Source: Opitutus sp.
GTDB lineage: Bacteria; Verrucomicrobiota; Verrucomicrobiia; Opitutales; Opitutaceae
NCBI GenBank assembly: GCA_013821985.1
Contig: PNJQ01000001.1
Coordinates: 108,195-172,194 of the forward strand
Direction: 5' to 3'
Length of the DNA stretch: 64,000 nt
Shown piece after piece: positions 24,807-33,507 of the stretch (positions are counted from its first letter, which is position 1; each line of letters starts with the position of its first letter). A program made the position numbers and the translations under genes. The notes under the pieces were generated by a model. The model was not told the DNA's origin. It made no database searches and saw nothing but the letters and a program-made list of their open reading frames with translations.

Positions 24807-26384
24807 TCAGCGCCGCGAGAAAGTCAAAATGCACCATTCTTCCAGCGGCCCACTGCCGTCGCCAGCCGTGACGGACCACTCCTGCACCTCGCGAAACCCT
24901 CGCGCGGCCATCCGCTGGATCAATGTGGGACGTTCAGCTTTCACCGACGACGACTCCAAGTAGAGCAGCCGGAGCGAGTCTTCGAGGCTGATCGTTTCCA
25001 AGTCCGGAAGGATTGCGACGCGGTTGGAAAGCGGGTGCGTTCCAGTCAAAGTGGCGCGAGTCACGAAATCGTAGGTGAAAACCACGTCGGTCGGTTGCAC
25101 GGTCTGCGCGACTGCGGTCGCGATGGCCGGCCAGTTCACCGCGGCATTTGTGCTGGTATCGAAATAGGGGTCACGGCGGTAGCTGTGGACCTGGGAAAAT
25201 GCTGACACCACGAGAAGGGTCCCGCTGGCAGCGAGGATCGCGTTCTCTCGACGAGGAACGAGATGGATGCGAGCGGCCATCAGCGCTTGGAAAGCGAGGC
25301 CGATCAAGGTGGTGAGAAAGAAATAGTGGATGATGAAATAACGCGGCCACACGGACAATGGCTCCACTCGGTAGAAGTAGATGATTTGAAACGCCAGAGG
25401 CACGGCGCTGCACAGGATCAGCAGCCAGGCGCGCCGCGCCACGCCATGGACGAATCCACTCGGCAGCGCACGGCGCTTTTGCCACAGCAGGGAGGCCGCG
25501 TAAAGTGTGAGCGCCAGCCAGCCGAAAGGCAGCCAGTCGGTGAACCAGCTGTGATTCCGCGGCTGGCCCGCCAAGACGAGATTGAAGCCATTGGCCAGCT
25601 GTCCGAGCAAAGTAACCTTCTCGGGAGCCCACAGTCCCACGTTCACTTTCTGCAGGTTCGACTGCAGGTAAGGCCAAACAAGCGTGAAAACCACCAGGTA
25701 AGCGAGTCCGAGATGGGCGAGAAAACGGACCTGCTGCGGACGACGGCGCGAGACCAAGAAGATGCCCTGGGCCGCGGCAGGAAACACGGTCCATGTCTGC
25801 AGATAAAAGCCCGCAGTTAACATCAAGCCATAGCCGAGGAACGCAGCAATGTCCGGCCATTCGCGATCGAGGTGGCGGTCGTCCAGGTGCAGGACGAGCC
25901 GCGTGCCCCAGATATAAAGAGCGACCGCCGCGATGTATTCGCGGATCTGCAAAACGTGCATGATTAGGTAGGCGTTGAACGCGAATAACCCGATCAGGAA
26001 AGCGCGGGCAGACGTGGGCCACGCGCGGGTCAGTCCGAGCAGGCCCCCCAGGCACAGCGCCAAGAGCGCGACGTTGACGAGACGGAAGAACAGCAGGTCG
26101 TGCCGTTCCGCCGCGCGCATCAGTGTATTCAGGAAAAGATAATAACCGGGCTGGTAAGCATAAGGCGCCACCGTTTGCAGCACGTCACGATACGTCGGCG
26201 CCGGACTGGTCGCTTCAGGCGTAAATTGGCGTCCGCCATTCACAATGCCCAACCGGATGCCTTCATCAGTGCTGATACCCTTGAGGTCGATCAGCGCTAC
26301 ACAAGTCACGATGGCCGTGACGCAGAGCAGGAACGGCAAAGCGGCGAAAACACGACTCGTGACGGAGCGGACGACAGCGGACAT
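24807..26384 (-). CDS. Polytopic membrane protein, probable GT-C glycosyltransferase (PMT_2-like)
   Basis: This 525-aa protein has about ten hydrophobic helices up to residue ~395 and a ~130-residue soluble tail. The first extracytoplasmic loop contains LKGISTDEGIRL; an Asp-Glu pair in this place is the usual catalytic signature of PMT/ArnT-like GT-C enzymes. It would transfer a sugar from polyprenyl phosphate at the periplasmic face. It lies 6 bp after the membrane protein gene upstream and 26 bp before a methyltransferase gene. Specificity unknown. Confidence 0.78.
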   Translation of the reverse strand: MSAVVRSVTSRVFAALPFLLCVTAIVTCVALIDLKGISTDEGIRLGIVNGGRQFTPEATSPAPTYRDVLQTVAPYAYQPGYYLFLNTLMRAAERHDLLFFRLVNVALLALCLGGLLGLTRAWPTSARAFLIGLFAFNAYLIMHVLQIREYIAAVALYIWGTRLVLHLDDRHLDREWPDIAAFLGYGLMLTAGFYLQTWTVFPAAAQGIFLVSRRRPQQVRFLAHLGLAYLVVFTLVWPYLQSNLQKVNVGLWAPEKVTLLGQLANGFNLVLAGQPRNHSWFTDWLPFGWLALTLYAASLLWQKRRALPSGFVHGVARRAWLLILCSAVPLAFQIIYFYRVEPLSVWPRYFIIHYFFLTTLIGLAFQALMAARIHLVPRRENAILAASGTLLVVSAFSQVHSYRRDPYFDTSTNAAVNWPAIATAVAQTVQPTDVVFTYDFVTRATLTGTHPLSNRVAILPDLETISLEDSLRLLYLESSSVKAERPTLIQRMAARGFREVQEWSVTAGDGSGPLEEWCILTFSRR

Positions 26385-26390
26385 GACTGG

Positions 26391-28025
26391 CTAGTAGCGA
26401 TTGGCCGGATCGCTGAGAAATTTGTTGAGCTCGGCGGCGAATTCCTCGCGGGTGGGATAGCGTTGTTTCATCGCCGTCAAGTAGGCCGGCGGATGCGCGT
26501 CGTGGTCGTAGAGAAAGGTGATCGTCAGACCGCGGACCGGCACCTCGGCGTCGGGTTGGAATTGGGAGTATTTGGGAACCAGCGCGACGGGGAGCGTGAT
26601 CACGAGGAGCGTCGCGCCGGTCGCCGCGAGCGCCATCGGCCACTTCGGGCGTGGGCCGCGGCGGTCGTTTTCCCGGCACTCCAAGGCGAAGAAGCCCAGC
26701 GCCCAGATCATCAGGAGCGGGATTTGGGCGAAGACACTGTATTGTTCGAGGAACTGGCGCTTGCTCAGCAGGAACACCATGCCCAAGCCCTGCAAAAGGA
26801 GCAGCACCGTCAGCAAACGAATGCGCGCCGGCATGGCGCGTAGGCCTGCGATGGCGATGGCAAGCCCGGTCGTGACCGGGAAGAGAACGGGCGTTTCCAG
26901 AAAAAACCGGCCCATCTCGCGCCAGCGGTGCGATTCTTCCGCCACGGTGAAGAGCCTCAGGAGCGGCTCCGGGTAAACGGTCGTGGTGAGGACTTTCGCG
27001 ATGTAACTCTCGGCGGCTCCGGCGGGCAGCACGGCGCGCAACAAACCGAACCAGCCGACGAAGCAGAGCAACATGCCCGCGAGGAGGAGCGCGAAGTCCA
27101 TCACCCGGCCGACCGCAAAGTGGGCGAATTTTCCCCGCACGGCAGCGAGCAGGACGAGCGGTGCCAACGCGACCGTCGTCGCCGCGATGCGCAGCCGGAT
27201 CGTCGCCGCCGGATTCAGCACGTCTTCCATCGGACTGATTCTGCGGAGGAGCAGCAAGGCCGCGATAGCCGCTGTCAGGCAAATCCCGATTGCCCACGCA
27301 CCCGACGGACGGTTCTCCGCACTTTGGTCCTCGCGGAAAGGCAGGGAAGCGAAGCAACACCAGCCGAACGCCAGCGCCACGTAGAGCACCGCGGGCAACT
27401 TGGAAATCAACGCGAGGCCGAGAAACATCCCAGCGACCGCCAGCCAAAGCGAGCGACCGGCGCTCCCCCGGCTTTCGGTGGCGGACCACAAGGCATGGGT
27501 GGCCAGCAGGCCGCCGAAGGTGGCGCACAGCAGTTCGGGCCGGACGAGCAGCCCGTGAAAGATAAGCCCGGAGCTGCCGGACAGCAGCACGACCGTGAAA
27601 CACGCCAGATCGAAACGCCGCGTAACCCGGCCGATGAAGGCTGCTCCGACCAGAATGGAGGCGATCACGAGCCATTGGCTGTGCACCCGCCCCACCTTCA
27701 CCAGTTGGGCAATCTCCCGGAGCGGCTCCGGGCTCCGTGCAACGCGTTTCAAGGTCCAATTCGGCAGTGCGCCGAGCGCGTTGCGGATGCGGTAGTCGAG
27801 GGCGAGGAGAAATTTGGTGGGAGCCGCGGGTTGATCGACCACCCCGGGCGGGAAACCCGAATTCAGGCTCAGGGCATCCGCCATGTTGTGGATGTTCATG
27901 TCCGTGTTCCGATACCACGGATCGGTGGCGGAGATGTGCGCCATCCAGAACCAAGCGAGGCCGAGCGAGAGCACCGCGAGGGCGGGAAAGGCGTAGCGAT
28001 GATCATGAGTGGCGGCCGGTTTCAT
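26391..28025 (-). CDS. Polytopic membrane protein, probable GT-C glycosyltransferase
   Basis: This 544-aa protein has a hydrophobic N-terminal helix, a large polar first loop with YRNTDMNIHNM, then nine or more helices to residue ~475 and a short C-terminal domain. The topology and the Asp in the first loop fit GT39/PMT_2-like enzymes, but the signature is weak. The stretch VRPELLCATFGGLL is typical of membrane transferases of this kind. The ATG is coupled by ATGA to the upstream GT-C gene. It may glycosylate the polysaccharide or lipid A core outside the membrane; the function is inferred from class and context. Confidence 0.72.
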   Translation of the reverse strand: MKPAATHDHRYAFPALAVLSLGLAWFWMAHISATDPWYRNTDMNIHNMADALSLNSGFPPGVVDQPAAPTKFLLALDYRIRNALGALPNWTLKRVARSPEPLREIAQLVKVGRVHSQWLVIASILVGAAFIGRVTRRFDLACFTVVLLSGSSGLIFHGLLVRPELLCATFGGLLATHALWSATESRGSAGRSLWLAVAGMFLGLALISKLPAVLYVALAFGWCCFASLPFREDQSAENRPSGAWAIGICLTAAIAALLLLRRISPMEDVLNPAATIRLRIAATTVALAPLVLLAAVRGKFAHFAVGRVMDFALLLAGMLLCFVGWFGLLRAVLPAGAAESYIAKVLTTTVYPEPLLRLFTVAEESHRWREMGRFFLETPVLFPVTTGLAIAIAGLRAMPARIRLLTVLLLLQGLGMVFLLSKRQFLEQYSVFAQIPLLMIWALGFFALECRENDRRGPRPKWPMALAATGATLLVITLPVALVPKYSQFQPDAEVPVRGLTITFLYDHDAHPPAYLTAMKQRYPTREEFAAELNKFLSDPANRY

Positions 28026-30679
28026 TCGCGCAGTCCTTCCACCTGCAGCTGTCGGAACATGAAGAAGAAAGCATCCGGCGGTGGCCGGGGCACCTCGACG
28101 AAGTGCATGATCCGGCCCTCGCGTTCGCCGGAGAACTTGTAGTGGTTCAACGCGGTCTCGCGCAGCGGCTGTCCGCTCGTTTCCGCACTGCGCTTCACGT
28201 CCGGATAGCGCTCCAGGTAGTCCGCCCAGTTCGCCTCGGGCAGCAGAGGAGCGTCACGGAGTTCGATGATGTTTTCGCCCGGCCGGGCGGCGAATTCGAT
28301 CGCGATGTTGTGCCACGTCACGGCGTCGTGGAATTGAACGCGGCGTTGTTCCTCCCCGTTGATCACGACGGAGAGGATCGCTTGGGTGCGAATGTGCAGC
28401 CGCACGTCGAGCCGGAGCCGCAGGCGGGCGAGTGTTGGCGTCGGAAGAACGATGAGCGTGATATTCTCCGCACGCGCCCAGCGGATGCGGGGCAGCTGCC
28501 ACTGCGGGAATGGGCCCTCGATCGCCGTCAGTCCGGAGCTGACCTGCAGCGGACCGGGGCCGGCGTTGCTGACCAGTTCGGCCAAAAAGAGACGTCGCGG
28601 GTCGGCCGGCGTCGTGTCCTCGGCTACCGATTCGACATAGTCGGCCAGGGTCGCTTCCCCGAGAAGCCGGTTCTCCTCTTGGCCGACGATCTGGAATTGC
28701 AGAAACTTCAGGTCGCGGGACGCGGCGACTTCCTGTTCGCCTTGCTCGCGGAAGGTGGCCAGCAGCCGTCGCTGTCCGTCATCGTGCACGCCCCAGATCT
28801 CCAGGCGCGCATGGTCCGGGGGATTGAGTCCGCGCATATCGACGAGAAGCCGGCGAGTCGCAGCGTCGTGCGCGACCTGAGTGATCGTCACCAGGAGCGT
28901 GCGGTCGGCGGGTATGGGCTGCTTTTCGGCGGCATCTCCGGCCAAGCCAAAATAATCGCGGGCCAGCTGGGCTGGTCCCGCCCGCCCGAGAAATTCGACT
29001 CCGGCGGTGGGTTTGTCCGGAAACGCGATCATCACGTAGGCCGGACCCCCGGCGAGCTGTCGCAGCGGCCGCTCCTTGTCGCTCGTCGAGCGGGAAATGA
29101 GATTGTAGGCGTCCGACACACTCGGTCCCCGTGCCGCATAGCGCTGTTGCTGCTGCCGGCGCATCAGTAAAAAAAGCAGCGGGTCCTCACCGTCGGAGCT
29201 GAAGTTGATGCGGGTGGCTTCCGCCACGCGCAGCGCCAGCAGCGGGGGAATCTGGGCGGTCGCCGGCGCGACGAGAGCAGGTTTCGTGAGCGCGGCGAGC
29301 GGCTGGTTGGCATTGTGCCAGAGGTAAAGGTAGCCTGACCACAGCCCGGTGCCCACCAGCACCCCCGCCACCGCGAGCCGCGCCGACGGTCGCGGCAAGG
29401 CGTCCAGCCCGAGCGCGAGCGCGGGGGCGGACAAGAGCAGCGCCGGAAACAGCAGACCGGAGTCAACCGGGACCCAGCGGCTCGCGGCGAGGGCGGCCGC
29501 GACCCAGACGAAGGTCGCGGCGGCCAACCAGGTCGCGGTCTTGGCGCCGTTTGGTCGCCGAAGGACGAGGATTGTCGCCGAGAGCAGGATAGCCAACCCC
29601 GGCACGCCCCAGCCGACCGAATCTTCCGTCGGCGCGAGCAGCGGCGTCGGCACCTTCCAGAGGGGCTGAAGCCACGAAAAATCGAAGCCGGCCGGAGCGG
29701 AGATGGTCCGGCGCAACGAAGCGAGCAGTTGAGGCAGATCGGCGGAGAGGGCTGTTGCGGTGTTGACGGCAAAGGGCAACAGCCCGAAGGCCAATGCCAG
29801 CGCCGCCGCCCCGCGATGCTCCCGCGGCAACCCGCGTGCGGCACACCAACCGGCGAATCCCACGGAGACCGCGAGCGTAATGTCCAGCCGGCAACCGGCG
29901 GCGAGTCCGGCCAGAAGCCCGGCGAATATCGCCGAACGCCGCTGGCCGTGCCGCGACCAGTCGATGGCGAAAACGACGGAGCCGAGCAGGCTCGCCGCGA
30001 CCGGAAGGGCCACATCCGCGGTGCTCGCGTAGGCGAGGACGGGCGTGGTGAGGAGGGCCGCACTCGCGGCGATGACGGCGGCGCTGCGGCCGGTTCCGCT
30101 CAATAGGCAGAGGCGATAGGCCGCCAGACCACAGAGTCCCCACGCGCCGAGGCTGAGAAAATTCAGGACCGAGAACGGGGGTTGGTAAACCAGCACCCAC
30201 GTCTGGAGCAGACCATAGTTGAACGGGAGCAGGACCTGGCGCGCGTCCGCCGCTTGCAGCATGAACACGCTGCCGCCGCCGGCCTGGAACAAGGCGCGCG
30301 GCAATTCGTAAGCGATGGCATTGGTCCGCGACGGAAGGAAAGTCGCCGCCGCGGCTGCACTCGCCAGACCAACCGCTGCGACGACGACCACGAACACGCT
30401 GGGCCAGCCGAGCGGCGCCGCGTCGTCCCGGGTGGGGGCAAGCGCCGAACGGCGCGCGACGAGCCATGTTCCCAGCGCCAGCGCCAGCGATGTCACGAGC
30501 AACACGGCCGGTTGCCCAAAAAGGCGGAAGGGCGAGAGTAACAGCGCGGTCGCGACCAGGTTGGCCCAGGCGATGGCCGCGGCGGCGAGGAGGCAGTATG
30601 CGGTCCGATGGGTCCACCGCCGGGCTGCTCCGACGGACAACCAGATCAGCAGGACGACATGGATCAGAAGCAGGTCCAT
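28022..30679 (-). CDS. Large GT-C membrane glycosyltransferase with C-terminal PDV-type tail domain
   Basis: This is an 885-aa protein. Roughly the first 400 residues are polytopic with a first-loop motif RTNAIAYELPRAL, matching the YHLPRA segment of its paralogue at 33504-36341. The remaining ~450 residues are extracytoplasmic and rich in beta strands. The C-terminus has YLERYPDVKRSAE...HYKFSGEREGR, the same tail as the paralogue and related to a segment of the GT at 39280-42027. The ORF track extends to 31474 across the whole upstream methyltransferase gene; ATG 30679, 8 bp after that stop, is correct because the membrane protein starts there (MDLLLIHVVLL). It probably transfers a sugar from a polyprenyl carrier; the tail may bind glycan (inference). 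Confidence 0.83.
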   Translation of the reverse strand: MDLLLIHVVLLIWLSVGAARRWTHRTAYCLLAAAAIAWANLVATALLLSPFRLFGQPAVLLVTSLALALGTWLVARRSALAPTRDDAAPLGWPSVFVVVVAAVGLASAAAAATFLPSRTNAIAYELPRALFQAGGGSVFMLQAADARQVLLPFNYGLLQTWVLVYQPPFSVLNFLSLGAWGLCGLAAYRLCLLSGTGRSAAVIAASAALLTTPVLAYASTADVALPVAASLLGSVVFAIDWSRHGQRRSAIFAGLLAGLAAGCRLDITLAVSVGFAGWCAARGLPREHRGAAALALAFGLLPFAVNTATALSADLPQLLASLRRTISAPAGFDFSWLQPLWKVPTPLLAPTEDSVGWGVPGLAILLSATILVLRRPNGAKTATWLAAATFVWVAAALAASRWVPVDSGLLFPALLLSAPALALGLDALPRPSARLAVAGVLVGTGLWSGYLYLWHNANQPLAALTKPALVAPATAQIPPLLALRVAEATRINFSSDGEDPLLFLLMRRQQQQRYAARGPSVSDAYNLISRSTSDKERPLRQLAGGPAYVMIAFPDKPTAGVEFLGRAGPAQLARDYFGLAGDAAEKQPIPADRTLLVTITQVAHDAATRRLLVDMRGLNPPDHARLEIWGVHDDGQRRLLATFREQGEQEVAASRDLKFLQFQIVGQEENRLLGEATLADYVESVAEDTTPADPRRLFLAELVSNAGPGPLQVSSGLTAIEGPFPQWQLPRIRWARAENITLIVLPTPTLARLRLRLDVRLHIRTQAILSVVINGEEQRRVQFHDAVTWHNIAIEFAARPGENIIELRDAPLLPEANWADYLERYPDVKRSAETSGQPLRETALNHYKFSGEREGRIMHFVEVPRPPPDAFFFMFRQLQVEGLRE

Positions 30680-30687
30680 GACGCGGC

Positions 30688-31284
30688 TCAGGAAAGCGGA
30701 GCAGGAGAGTCCGCGTGGACCAGTGCGGCGAAGCTGTTCAGGCCGAACTGAAACGTCTCGTAATGACGCAGGCGGAAACCCGCACGCGACGCGAGTCGCG
30801 CGATGTCCGCTTCGCTCCAGTAATGTTTGTGATCCGCGATCTCCGGCCCGGAGATGATTTTTAATTTGAAGGCGAGAAATTCGAGCAGCGGCCGCGATTT
30901 CGGCGTCGGCGTCGTAAGCAACACCGAGCCGCCCGGCCGCAGCAACCGGCGAAACTCGGTGAAGAGTCGGTCCACCTGGTCGAGCGGGATGTGCTCGAGC
31001 ACGGCCAGAATCGTCAGGTGGTCGAAACTGCCGTCGGCATAGTCGAAGCGATCCTGAAAACGAAACTGGCGGATCTCGAGGTTCGGGGCCGGCCGGCTCG
31101 AGGCCGCATCGTAATCGATGCCGACCCCGGAACGAATGTGGGCCGCTATGCCGCGCAGGAACAGCGCTTGATGTCCGCAGCCGAAATCGAGCACTTCCGT
31201 GTCGGGGCGGATCTGGCGGTTCACGATGCGCGAACGCCACCGGCAGATGAACAGGTCGAGCGCGTTGAAATCCTTCGTCCCCAT
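30688..31284 (-). CDS. Class I SAM-dependent methyltransferase
   Basis: This 198-aa small methyltransferase has motif I VLDFGCGHQALFLRGIA, the acidic VGIDYD strand, FDHLTILAVLEHIP and LLRPGGSVLLTTPTP. The family is Methyltransf_11/UbiE-like. It is shorter than most but all SAM-binding motifs are present. It lies between a GtrB-like GT2 gene (9 bp gap) and the large GT-C gene (8 bp gap), so it may methylate the sugar handled by this pair (inference). Confidence 0.84.
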   Translation of the reverse strand: MGTKDFNALDLFICRWRSRIVNRQIRPDTEVLDFGCGHQALFLRGIAAHIRSGVGIDYDAASSRPAPNLEIRQFRFQDRFDYADGSFDHLTILAVLEHIPLDQVDRLFTEFRRLLRPGGSVLLTTPTPKSRPLLEFLAFKLKIISGPEIADHKHYWSEADIARLASRAGFRLRHYETFQFGLNSFAALVHADSPAPLS

Positions 31285-31293
31285 ACGCGCGGC

Positions 31294-32247
31294 TTAGTTC
31301 GATCGCGTGCTGCGCAGTTGTTTGGTGACAACCCGCTCGACCTCGAGCAGCCGCTGGTTGACCGAGCTGAGCACGAGCCCGAGGGCGAGATTTAGGAACG
31401 CGACCATATAACAGGAGATCGCCACGATGGCGCTGGCGCGGCTCACCACCCGATGATCGCTCAACAGTTCCCAAGCGGGCAGGGCACTGGCGGCGAGCGC
31501 GGCGACGAAGAGGACGAGCGCAAAGCTGCCGAACAGCGTCAGCGGCTTGTAGGACCGCATCAGCAAGAAGAGTCGGAGCAGGACGCGGATGCCGTCAGGC
31601 AGCGTGCGCAGCTTCGAAAAACTTCCAGAGGGACGCTCACCGTAGGGTGCCTCGATTTCCCGAATCACGACGCCGCGATACAAGCTCTGGACGGTGAGCT
31701 CGGTCTCGACGTCGAAGCCATGCGAAGTGACCGGGATGTCGCGGGCACAGGCGCGCGTGAAGGCGCGATAGCCAGAAAAGATATCTGAAATCTGGGCGTG
31801 GAAGATCTTGTTGATGATCCAGCAGACGAGCTGGTTGCCGGCGACGTGGAACTTGCGGAACGATTTATCGCTATACTGCTGAAGCCGCGCCGCGACGGTC
31901 ATGTCGGCGTCTCCGGCAAGAACCGGCGCGAGGAGGCGATGCACGGCGGTGGAATCGTAGGTGCCGTCACCGTCCACCATCACGACGATATCTTCGGTGA
32001 GGACTTCGAACATCGACGCGACCACGTAGCCCTTGCCTTGGCGTTTCTCGCGGATGACGGTCGCGCCGGCGGCACGGGCGATCGCAGCGGTGCGGTCCGT
32101 GCAGTTGTTGTCGAAGACGTAGATCTTGGCGTCCGGCAGTTCGGACCGGAAATCCGCGATGACTTTTTCGATCGTCTTCTCCTCTTGGTAACAAGGGATG
32201 GCGATCGCGATGCTGGGGACCGAAGAAGGCGAAGTGGCTGGGGCCAT
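31294..32247 (-). CDS. Family 2 glycosyltransferase with two C-terminal membrane helices
   Basis: This 317-aa protein has a GT-A domain with IAIAIPCYQEEKTIEKVI, the strand IYVFDNNCTDRT and the metal-binding VVMVDGDGTYD. FSGYRAFTRAC and HGFDVETELT are typical of DPM1-like enzymes. Two C-terminal hydrophobic helices (~228-255 and ~268-295) anchor it, as in GtrB/ArnC enzymes. The probable reaction is transfer of a nucleotide sugar to polyprenyl phosphate, feeding a GT-C enzyme such as the one two genes downstream. A 108-bp gap without a recognised gene separates it from the upstream acyltransferase. Confidence 0.88.
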   Translation of the reverse strand: MAPATSPSSVPSIAIAIPCYQEEKTIEKVIADFRSELPDAKIYVFDNNCTDRTAAIARAAGATVIREKRQGKGYVVASMFEVLTEDIVVMVDGDGTYDSTAVHRLLAPVLAGDADMTVAARLQQYSDKSFRKFHVAGNQLVCWIINKIFHAQISDIFSGYRAFTRACARDIPVTSHGFDVETELTVQSLYRGVVIREIEAPYGERPSGSFSKLRTLPDGIRVLLRLFLLMRSYKPLTLFGSFALVLFVAALAASALPAWELLSDHRVVSRASAIVAISCYMVAFLNLALGLVLSSVNQRLLEVERVVTKQLRSTRSN

Positions 32248-32355
32248 GGTTACGTCAGGAAAAACTTAGGTGGCTGCGGCGGACAAAGGCAAACTCCGAG
32301 GGAGTCGGTTTTGGGTCCGCGTGTCGACGGGCATTTCTCGCGGCAGCGCCCGCGG

Positions 32356-33507
32356 TCAAGCCGTTTTCACGATAACGACCCGATGAGAGCGGACGTAAGC
32401 GCGCAGTCGCTGCCAGCGGTCAGCCGCCACAGCGAGGAGCACTGTCGCGCCGAGACAGATGAGCACGATCAGCTCGGGTTGCGCGCGACAGGATTGGAGG
32501 GCATCGGCGTAGCGCCACACGCCAAAATAGAGCACGAGGATGTGCCAAAGATAAATCTCGAGCGTGAAACGGCCGAGGAACGAAATCAGGCCCGGCCGGA
32601 TCGACCAGCCGAAGATCAAGCCCAAGCCAAGCCCTCCCACCATCCCGAGGTCATAGATCAGCATCTCCGGCCGAGCATACGCGAAGTCGAGCCGGTTGAA
32701 TTGGAAGTGATCGCCCATGACGGTGCGGTCGAGGAGGTGACGCGCGTTCCAGGCCATGGCCCCGAAAGCGGCGAGGAACGCCAGCAACGCGAGCCAGGGC
32801 GCGGCGCGGCGCGGGATCAGGCCGGTAATCTCCCGGAAGTGCAGGCCCGCGAAAAAATAGAACGTCCAGAACAGCACGTTCGGCCGGCCCCACACATAAT
32901 AGTTGAGAGTGCCGCGATCACACAGCCACCCGAGCGTCAGATGCAGTATGAGTAATAGTGTGGCCAGCACGGCGGCCCATCCGCCCGGACTGAGGGGCAT
33001 CGCCTGCTGCAGCCAGCCCGGCAGGGCTTTCAGGAGAGGTTGCAGCAGGTAAAGTTGCAGAATGAGAGGAATGAAATACAGCGTGGGCTCCACGCCGGAA
33101 AACAGCAGGCGGTGGGCGAGCCAAGTGAGTTTTTCGGCGATCGTCGGCAATTGTTGCCAGGCGGCGTAATGATTGAGCAGAAAGAACGCGGCGACGCTCG
33201 CGATGAAGTAGGGGACCGCGATGCGGCGGAAACGTCCTTGATAGTATTCCGTGAGAGAGCCGGTGTTTTTCGAGAGACCAGCCAGCAGTCCGGAAAGGAA
33301 GACGAACAGCGGCACCGCGAAGCCGAAGAACTGATTCAGTGCCAGGCCGAGGTAGAAAGAGGGGCTCCACGCATGGATGTCCGTCGTCACGAAACTCCCA
33401 GCAAAATGCACGCAGACCACGCCGAAGATGCTCCAACCGCGCAGCACATCGATGTAGGCGTTGCGCGGCGCTGCGGGATGTCCAGGACCTGTCGCTGCGA
33501 CGGTCAT
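32356..33507 (-). CDS. Membrane acyltransferase (acyltransferase 3 family)
   Basis: This 383-aa protein has about ten transmembrane helices. The N-terminal motif NAYIDVLRGWSIFGVVCVHF has the conserved Arg and His region of the acyltransferase 3 (OafA/NolL-like) family, and RFRRIAVPYF is the second conserved arginine block. These enzymes O-acetylate surface sugars across the inner membrane. ATG 33507 overlaps the stop of the large GT-C gene upstream by 4 bp. It probably acetylates the locus polysaccharide. Confidence 0.9.
   Translation of the reverse strand: MTVAATGPGHPAAPRNAYIDVLRGWSIFGVVCVHFAGSFVTTDIHAWSPSFYLGLALNQFFGFAVPLFVFLSGLLAGLSKNTGSLTEYYQGRFRRIAVPYFIASVAAFFLLNHYAAWQQLPTIAEKLTWLAHRLLFSGVEPTLYFIPLILQLYLLQPLLKALPGWLQQAMPLSPGGWAAVLATLLLILHLTLGWLCDRGTLNYYVWGRPNVLFWTFYFFAGLHFREITGLIPRRAAPWLALLAFLAAFGAMAWNARHLLDRTVMGDHFQFNRLDFAYARPEMLIYDLGMVGGLGLGLIFGWSIRPGLISFLGRFTLEIYLWHILVLYFGVWRYADALQSCRAQPELIVLICLGATVLLAVAADRWQRLRAYVRSHRVVIVKTA

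Noticed and set aside
30680-31474. N-terminal extension of the ORF 28022-31474 (1150 aa)
   Set aside because: The first 265 residues run through a complete methyltransferase gene in another frame and have low-complexity composition; the membrane protein starts at ATG 30679.
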